A stretch of DNA of 56,466 nucleotides from Hassallia byssoidea VB512170. Lineage in GTDB: Bacteria; Cyanobacteriota; Cyanobacteriia; Cyanobacteriales; Nostocaceae. The DNA is taken from positions 1 to 56,466 of the forward strand of contig NZ_JTCM02000036.1 in the NCBI RefSeq assembly GCF_000817785.2, in the 5' to 3' direction. The position numbers and the translations under genes were made by a program. The notes under the pieces are model-generated. The model was not told the DNA's origin. It saw only the letters and a list, made by a program, of their open reading frames with translations, and did not search any database. Shown here in pieces: positions 51,319-56,466 of this stretch (position 1 is the first letter of the stretch; each line of letters opens with the position of its first letter).

Positions 51319-52611
51319 TCATTTTTGAGTAAATATACGTTTGCGCTTCAGTACAATTCCTGCTGCACCCAACATTATTAAGCCTGCGATCGCACTTGGT
51401 TCTGGTACAGGCTTAGACTGTTCTTTAAGCAAACTCTTGAGTATCCCAGAGAGGATATCGCTTGCGGGCTGCTGGTTTTGCAAATCCACATAAGTAATAC
51501 CCAAGTCGGGAAAGTACCACCATTGAGAGCCATATCCAGTAACACTGCCATTGTGTCCCCACGCTTTACCGATGCCCTCAAACTCAGTACTAACCAAGCC
51601 TAACCCGTACTTCAAGCTATCCCCAACTCCTATATCCTGAAAATCAAGCATTTGGTTGAGACTGTCGGCTGAAAGCAACTCACCCCCAAACAGCGCAGTT
51701 GCAAAACGTGTTAAATCTTGCGTGTTTGAAACTATACCGCCAGCAGTCGAGGCAAATGAGAGATTCACACCAGTAACATTATCCAAGGTGCCATTGTTGT
51801 CATAATCTAAGTAGCCGTTAACATATCCATCGGGAATTTGCTCTTGTGCAGCAAAAAAGGTATTATTCATCCCCAAAGGATTAAGAATTCGACTGCGAAG
51901 GACATCAGCAAAGGTTGAACCTGTGGCTTTTTCGATAATCATCCCAGCTAAAATCATACCCGTGTTCGGATAACAATATTTCGGCGTACAAGTAATTCCT
52001 TGTAGTTCTTCAGCAAATCGCGGTTTGCCGTAAGCATAGGCAACAAGTTCTTCTGGAGTCCACTGTTTGGTAGGATTTTTGGGAATTTCCTGCTGAAGCG
52101 GAGAGTCATCCCCATATAAAATATCGTAGATGCCGCTCGTACCGTTCAACAGTTGGCGAATTGTGATACTTTTGCTGTCAGGGATATTATCTAAAATCGA
52201 CGCTGGCAGCCATTTATCTAAAGTATCTTCTAGACTTAGTTTTCCTTCTTCTGCCAGTTTCAATACAGTGACTGCTGTAAAAGGTTTCGTGGTGCTACCA
52301 ATGGGAAATCTATCTTGAGGACGCATTGCCGTTTTGGTTTCTAAGCTAGAAACACCGCTAGCACCAAACCATGTTTTTTGTGTCCCGATTATACCTACTG
52401 TTGCACCAGTAATGCGATTATCTTTGACAGTCTTATCTAGCGTTTGTTGCAGTTTACGGGCTAATTTGTCATTTGTTGATGAAGCCGGAGAATTTATCGA
52501 TGGGGTGGAAACTAACGATGCTGCTGTTGCGCTTTCTGCTGTGCCAAGAAGAACAGTTGTAGCAATAGTTAGCGATGCAGCTGTTTGATATAAATAGCGC
52601 ATATTCATCAT
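51319..52611 (-). CDS. Beta-lactamase-fold serine hydrolase with PEP-CTERM signal
   Basis: A 430-residue exported protein with a signal peptide (about residues 1-31, ending ATAAS). The class C beta-lactamase/D-alanyl-D-alanine carboxypeptidase-like domain has the catalytic S106-x-x-K109 (GSTTKP), a YxN-type motif in CYPNTG (about 214-219) and HNGSVTGYG (HxG type, near 346). The C terminus VPEPSAIAGLIMLGAAGIVL followed by RKRIF is a PEP-CTERM anchor. The enzyme probably hydrolyses or transfers a D-amino peptide or ester at the cell surface; it need not destroy antibiotics. M1, M2 and M4 (52611, 52608, 52602) are possible starts. Confidence 0.88.
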   Translation of the reverse strand: MMNMRYLYQTAASLTIATTVLLGTAESATAASLVSTPSINSPASSTNDKLARKLQQTLDKTVKDNRITGATVGIIGTQKTWFGASGVSSLETKTAMRPQDRFPIGSTTKPFTAVTVLKLAEEGKLSLEDTLDKWLPASILDNIPDSKSITIRQLLNGTSGIYDILYGDDSPLQQEIPKNPTKQWTPEELVAYAYGKPRFAEELQGITCTPKYCYPNTGMILAGMIIEKATGSTFADVLRSRILNPLGMNNTFFAAQEQIPDGYVNGYLDYDNNGTLDNVTGVNLSFASTAGGIVSNTQDLTRFATALFGGELLSADSLNQMLDFQDIGVGDSLKYGLGLVSTEFEGIGKAWGHNGSVTGYGSQWWYFPDLGITYVDLQNQQPASDILSGILKSLLKEQSKPVPEPSAIAGLIMLGAAGIVLKRKRIFTQK

Positions 52612-52905
52612 TATGAAAATAAGTTAGTTTCAGTTTGGCGAAAATAGCGATCGCATTCCAGAGCAAAAATCTATCAAAAAGCTCTCAATTTCTTCTCAAG
52701 TTAGGAGGAGCGTGGATAGTGGATAGTGGATAGTGGATGGTGGGAGCGTGGTTAGTGGGAGCGTGGTTAGTGGATAGTCGATAGTGGAATCAACTAACAA
52801 CTAGCAACTCTCAACTAGCAACGAACAACTATCAACTAACAACCAACAACTATCAACTAGCAACCAACAACTACCAACGCTCCAACGCTCCAACGCTCCA
52901 ACTCC
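52612..52905. repeat. Facing arrays GTGGATA/GTTAGTGG and CAACTAAC/CTCCAACG
   Basis: After about 90 bp of AT-rich DNA, GTGGATA and GGAGCGTGGTTA repeats (about 52704-52783) face CAACTAACAACTAGCAAC and CTCCAACG repeats (about 52787-52905). The latter reach the stop of the STAND gene. The arms are mutually complementary in unit type. Confidence 0.75.
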
Positions 52906-55026
52906 TCACTCCTCACATTGCGTTTCCTGATGCCATAAAATCTCGGTTACTCGTGTAATCCCGGCTTTTAAATGGCGATGAAAGGTAGCAATCGAAACAT
53001 CTAATATTTCTGCGGCTTTTTCTTGCGTGCCTGCGGGATGCAAGTAAGAGTGATACAAAGCGCGATAAAATTTGGCTTCGCGGGGCGATTTTTGCAACGA
53101 TTCCATCGCCTCTTGCAATATTAGTTGTAAAGTAGCAATGCGCTCGGATGTTTGAGAATTAATGCCGATGCGGTTAATCACAATACGCGAATTCAAAAGT
53201 ACATTGTTTGAGAGTGCATCTGCAAATATAAAATCTCGCAAAGCTTGCTTTACAGCCTCGGTAAAATCAGACTGGTTTATTACTACCGATGATTCAATAG
53301 ATGTTGTGTAATTAACATTACTTAAATTAGGATTCATCGCCAATATCCATTCTGGTAATTGCATCATCGAGTTAATTGACGATATCACTCGATAATCGCA
53401 TCCAGAAACACCATATTGTCGTCCTCCTACTGTAAAATAAGCTTGTTTTAACAAAGGTGTTTCCGCAGCCGTACATAAATATTCCCAAAAATTGGGGTTA
53501 GCGATCGCAATAAATAAAAAAGCTAAATTCGCAGTCGTGATAGTGTGACGAAAAAGTTTAATATAGACCAGAGTTTGAATTCTCGATACCGCTTGATAAC
53601 TATCAAAAGCCATCCAAAAACGGCAGAAACTTACTTTTTCTTGTGGTTGCAGTGGCGTTTGATGCTGGATATAATTCCATACAGCTTGTGTTGCCGGATC
53701 TAACTGTAAATCCTCAACGCTTGCCGAATGCAAAGCCAATAACATCATAAATCCTAAAGGTGTTCCATCCTGATTTTCTCGGAAGACTAATACAGAATTT
53801 GGTTGCTTTGTCAACCAGTGTGCGGCAATTTTAGCAGAATCTTTCCCCTCATGAACTGCTACCATTTTTAACAGCACTGATTTATCAGTTTCCCGCAAGC
53901 TGTCAGTTACCAGGTTACTTTTATCTTGCCAAACAAAAAAATGGCGTACATGCTGACTTTTGAAGAGATAATCAAATAAAGCGCGTTCTAGTTCCTCATT
54001 GTTAGTCTGCTGGATGCGCTTGATGTAATAAATACGAGCGCGGCTGAATATTTCAGCATAACGTTCTGGATTTCGCCAACGCAAATCAGCGGCGATCGCT
54101 TCTCGCGTGATATCATGCGGAAAAATCCACAGCGAAGCTGATTCAATAAAAGATAGTCCGCGCAACCAATCAAACAATTCATAACCATCTTCTAAACCCA
54201 AAACTTCCGCTAGCAATGTTTCCGTAGTTAGACGCACCAACGCACAAACTTCTAACGCTGCACGATGCAAAGCGCTTGGTACTTCTTGCACAAATTGTGA
54301 TAATAATGTTTTAACTACATCAGTGGCAGCTAAAGATTGCAAATCAAATTTATAGTCTTGGGTATAGTCTTGGGTATCATGTTGAACAAATACATCTGCA
54401 ACTAAAGACAGTGCCAAAGGATGTCCGTGAGTAAAGTTTAAAATGCTCTCATGATGCAAAGAAGCAATTTGGCATTTAGTTAAATAATTGCGAGTTTCTG
54501 ACTTAGTAAAATTACGTAATTCTATTGTGCGACTTAAAGCTTGCCAACCAGGGTCAGTTCGCCAAACTTTATTCTGCCCTATTCTGCCAGCAAGCACGAT
54601 GAGAGCATTTTCTGGCAACTGAGGCAAGAATATTTGTAAAAGCCAGTCTTCTAAGGGTTGTAGCGTTTCGTAGGTATCAATGAGAATTACATAATGACTG
54701 TTGCACTGAGCGATCGCATCAAGTAAATTATCTGTTAATGAAAGGTTGGCGTTAAGTTTGATCGCATTTAAAAATGAGTCGGGAGTAGGTTCAATGTTAC
54801 GCGCATCAATATAAATAACGGGTGTGTTCTCTTGAGTGCAGATGTGAGAAAATTCTTGCAACAATGTAGTTTTGCCCACACCACCAGCGCCATAAATATA
54901 TAAAATCTGAATTTGTAGGAATTTTTCTGATAATATCGATTTAAATAGCGAAATTTCATCGCTACGTCCGACAAAACGCTGATGCCGCAATGAAGTTAAA
55001 CGATGCCATACACGTTTGTTTGACAT
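52906..55026 (-). CDS. STAND-type ATPase regulator with C-terminal HTH
   Basis: A 706-residue protein. P-loop GAGGVGKTT is at residues 46-54, Walker B VILIDTYE near 111-118, and a GHPLALSLVADV motif (winged-helix/GxP region typical of STAND ATPases) near 203-214. The middle is helical without obvious TPRs. Residues about 660-700 (GTQEKAAEILDVSIATFHRH) form a helix-turn-helix of the LuxR/sigma-4 type. STAND regulators switch on gene expression when a ligand relieves ATPase inhibition. It is divergent from ureE with 211 bp between, so urease or the hydrolase gene are possible targets, but this is only positional. Confidence 0.8.
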   Translation of the reverse strand: MSNKRVWHRLTSLRHQRFVGRSDEISLFKSILSEKFLQIQILYIYGAGGVGKTTLLQEFSHICTQENTPVIYIDARNIEPTPDSFLNAIKLNANLSLTDNLLDAIAQCNSHYVILIDTYETLQPLEDWLLQIFLPQLPENALIVLAGRIGQNKVWRTDPGWQALSRTIELRNFTKSETRNYLTKCQIASLHHESILNFTHGHPLALSLVADVFVQHDTQDYTQDYKFDLQSLAATDVVKTLLSQFVQEVPSALHRAALEVCALVRLTTETLLAEVLGLEDGYELFDWLRGLSFIESASLWIFPHDITREAIAADLRWRNPERYAEIFSRARIYYIKRIQQTNNEELERALFDYLFKSQHVRHFFVWQDKSNLVTDSLRETDKSVLLKMVAVHEGKDSAKIAAHWLTKQPNSVLVFRENQDGTPLGFMMLLALHSASVEDLQLDPATQAVWNYIQHQTPLQPQEKVSFCRFWMAFDSYQAVSRIQTLVYIKLFRHTITTANLAFLFIAIANPNFWEYLCTAAETPLLKQAYFTVGGRQYGVSGCDYRVISSINSMMQLPEWILAMNPNLSNVNYTTSIESSVVINQSDFTEAVKQALRDFIFADALSNNVLLNSRIVINRIGINSQTSERIATLQLILQEAMESLQKSPREAKFYRALYHSYLHPAGTQEKAAEILDVSIATFHRHLKAGITRVTEILWHQETQCEE

Positions 55027-55116
55027 GAGTTATATTAAATTTATCTTTATGTGGATAAATATAGCAATACTTTATTACATATTTAAGACTAATTAACGAA
55101 ATTTAAGACTAATTAA

Positions 55117-55170
55117 CGAACCGCCAAGTACGCCAAGTACGCCAAGGTTTGGGAGAGTTTGAGAGAGTTT
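55117..55170 (+). repeat. ACGAACCGC-type element
   Basis: ACGAACCGCCAAG followed by TACGCCAAG repeated, then GTTTGGGAGAGTTTG-like repeats. It resembles the elements at 8061 and 16522 but with CCAAG in place of AGAGG. It lies in the control region between the STAND gene and ureE. Confidence 0.6.
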
Positions 55171-55237
55171 ATGCGCTGATGAGTGATAATATGGAGATTG
55201 CGATTTTGTATTTTAGATTTGAAATTTTTAATTCCTT

Positions 55238-55669
55238 ATGCTCACTTGTACGCAACGTAAACCGCCAAACAGTAATGCAGCAGTCACCTTAACTCTTGCA
55301 CTCACCGCAGAAGAACGCACTCGCAGTCGTCATCGCTTTGAAATAGATGGACAAGCGGTATTTTTGCGTTTACCGAGAGGAACGGTGTTACATGATGGCG
55401 ATATTCTCCAAGATGAAACAAATAGCAATTTAATTAGAATTGCTGCCAAACCAGAAGCAGTTTTAACTGTAACGGCACAAACACCGATATTACTACTACA
55501 AGCGGCATATCATTTAGGAAATCGCCATGTACCTGTAGAAATTACAACGACTTATTTACGATTATTACCAGATTCAGTTTTACGCTCTATGTTGGAACAA
55601 CTAGGGCTAGAAATCAAAGAGGAAATTTTACCGTTTCAGCCCGAAATCGGTGCTTATGGACATCACTGA
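55238..55669 (+). CDS. ureE: Urease accessory protein UreE
   Basis: A 143-residue nickel chaperone for urease maturation. The N-terminal peptide-binding domain has [20 protein letters not shown] and [15 protein letters not shown] (about residues 18-57). The C-terminal domain holds the metal-binding histidine in HLGNRHVP (about 91-98) and [12 protein letters not shown]. The C terminus ends YGHH without the long His tail of some homologues. It overlaps ureF by 14-20 bp. Confidence 0.93.
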   Translation: MLTCTQRKPPNSNAAVTLTLALTAEERTRSRHRFEIDGQAVFLRLPRGTVLHDGDILQDETNSNLIRIAAKPEAVLTVTAQTPILLLQAAYHLGNRHVPVEITTTYLRLLPDSVLRSMLEQLGLEIKEEILPFQPEIGAYGHH

Positions 55670-56333
55670 TAGTCATCTTTTATGTCTTTTACAGTTAGCG
55701 AGTCCGGCTTTACCTGTGGGAGCATATAGTTATTCTGAAGGATTGGAAACGCTGGTAGAAAATAACGTTATTAATAATCAAGAAAGTTTACAGCATTGGT
55801 TGAAAGCAGAATTGCGTTATGGAGCGATTCGGTTAGAAGCGGCAGTGATGGTAAGAGCGTACAATTGTGCGAAAATGAATGATTTAGAGGCGCTATCTCG
55901 TTGGAATATGTGGTTATCTGCGGTTCGCGAAACTGAGGAATTACGCAATTCTAGTTTACAGATGGGGCGATCGCTTATCCAATTATTTGCTAAACTACAA
56001 CCACAAATCAAGCCGATTGCCGATGCTGTGGGTAATTGCAATTATGCGATCGCTTTCGGCATTGCGGCTGCTTACTGGAATATAAATATACAAGCAGCAA
56101 TCTTAGGATATCTGCATAGCTGGGTAAGTAATTTAATCACTGCTGGCGTGAAACTTATACCTTTAGGACAAACAGCAGGACAGCAGTTATTACTAAACTT
56201 ACAACCACTAATTAACGATGCAACAGCGTCCATTCTCGCCTTAGAAGATGATAACCTCAGTTGTTGTAGTTGGGGTCTATCTTTAGCAAGCATGGCGCAT
56301 GAAACCCAGTATACAAGATTATTTCGCAGTTAG
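55656..56333 (+). CDS. ureF: Urease accessory protein UreF
   Basis: A 225-residue all-helical protein that with UreH/D and UreG inserts nickel into urease. The signature [21 protein letters not shown] (core [13 protein letters not shown], about residues 15-27) and [15 protein letters not shown] near 100 and [11 protein letters not shown] near 133 are typical. I prefer ATG 55656, 14 bp before the ureE stop; a GTG at 55650 is also possible. The overlap indicates translational coupling with ureE. ureG is expected downstream, outside the window. Confidence 0.92.
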   Translation: MDITDSHLLCLLQLASPALPVGAYSYSEGLETLVENNVINNQESLQHWLKAELRYGAIRLEAAVMVRAYNCAKMNDLEALSRWNMWLSAVRETEELRNSSLQMGRSLIQLFAKLQPQIKPIADAVGNCNYAIAFGIAAAYWNINIQAAILGYLHSWVSNLITAGVKLIPLGQTAGQQLLLNLQPLINDATASILALEDDNLSCCSWGLSLASMAHETQYTRLFRS

Positions 56334-56335
56334 GA

Positions 56336-56391
56336 TTGGGTAATGGGTAATGGGTAATGGGTAATGGGGAATGGGGAATGGGGAATTTTAT
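56336..56391. repeat. Heptamer array TAATGGG / GGGGAAT
   Basis: TAATGGG repeats change to GGGGAATGGGG repeats. A GAGTTATTTAAATAACTC palindrome lies at 56437-56454. Beyond this the window ends without a further gene start. Confidence 0.8.
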
Positions 56392-56466
56392 GAGGGGAAA
56401 AGGTTAAAGGGGAAAGGGTAAAGGTATGGAAATAAAGAGTTATTTAAATAACTCATTAGATATTTT

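Noticed and set aside
51319-52611. Antibiotic-resistance beta-lactamase
   Set aside because: The fold matches serine hydrolases/carboxypeptidases, with a surface anchor; nothing shows antibiotic hydrolysis.
1-56466. tRNA, rRNA or IS transposase genes
   Set aside because: No cloverleaf with a typical TPsiC-arm consensus and no transposase-like protein were found by eye; a tRNAscan or IS search would settle it.

Overview
This window looks like a chromosomal segment of a filamentous, probably heterocyst-forming cyanobacterium (Nostocales: Nostoc, Calothrix, Tolypothrix or Scytonema type). The evidence is the very frequent HIP1 octamer GCGATCGC, three helical carotenoid proteins (homologues of the orange carotenoid protein N-terminal domain), a bilin-type GAF histidine kinase, CHAT/TPR proteins, and abundant heptanucleotide tandem repeats (STRR type) between genes. 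No tRNA, rRNA, CRISPR array, transposase or prophage gene was seen. All calls come from reading the sequence; no database search was run.

Layout. 1-4.0 kb: FGGY sugar kinase, SAM methyltransferase and aspartate aminotransferase, all on the minus strand, with a 21-bp tandem array between the last two. 4.4-8.0 kb: a secreted TPR-CHAT protein with 13 almost identical 40-residue repeats. 8.2-22.6 kb: the parts of a widespread cyanobacterial envelope-associated set (RDD, a polytopic membrane protein, SpoIIM-like; then DUF4129, DUF4350, MoxR ATPase, an AIM24-like protein, DUF58). It is split by a block holding a DUF4114 PEP-CTERM protein, a TPR-trypsin protease and two exported proteins of unknown function. 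22.7-32.5 kb is a signalling region: NADAR protein, a GAF-PHY-GAF phytochrome-like kinase, and facing it a hybrid kinase, a Ras/Rab-like GTPase, an OmpA-type protein with a roadblock-like segment, and a coiled-coil protein. 32.7-37.3 kb: a di-haem cytochrome c, a small membrane protein and three helical carotenoid proteins. 37.6-51 kb is a stress-type island: SDR, DUF6335, DUF2267, a PfpI/ferritin-like fusion, SRPBCC, two zinc alcohol dehydrogenase paralogues around two small exported proteins, a Tat-exported Gfo/Idh/MocA oxidoreductase, a cupin, a large-subunit haem catalase and a manganese catalase. 51-56.4 kb: a small membrane protein, a PEP-CTERM beta-lactamase-fold hydrolase, a STAND-type ATPase regulator, and divergently the urease accessory genes ureE and ureF.

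The intergenic DNA is unusually structured. I distinguish: (i) heptamer arrays, often as facing G-rich and C-rich pairs that could fold together; (ii) a MITE-like element with ATATCATGTCCG terminal inverted repeats (three copies); (iii) small elements GTAGT-hairpin-hairpin-ACTAC whose stems differ between copies but remain self-complementary around TTTA/TAAA/TGAA/TTCA loops; (iv) palindromes of about 29 bp beginning GTAG and ending CTAC; (v) two 21-bp tandem arrays; (vi) a family built around ACGAACCGC.

Best candidates for new biology are the GTPase/roadblock-OmpA/hybrid-kinase cluster, the PAS-less phytochrome with a second Cys-His GAF, the functional split among the three carotenoid proteins, the small exported protein pair between the two dehydrogenases, and the covarying double-hairpin elements.
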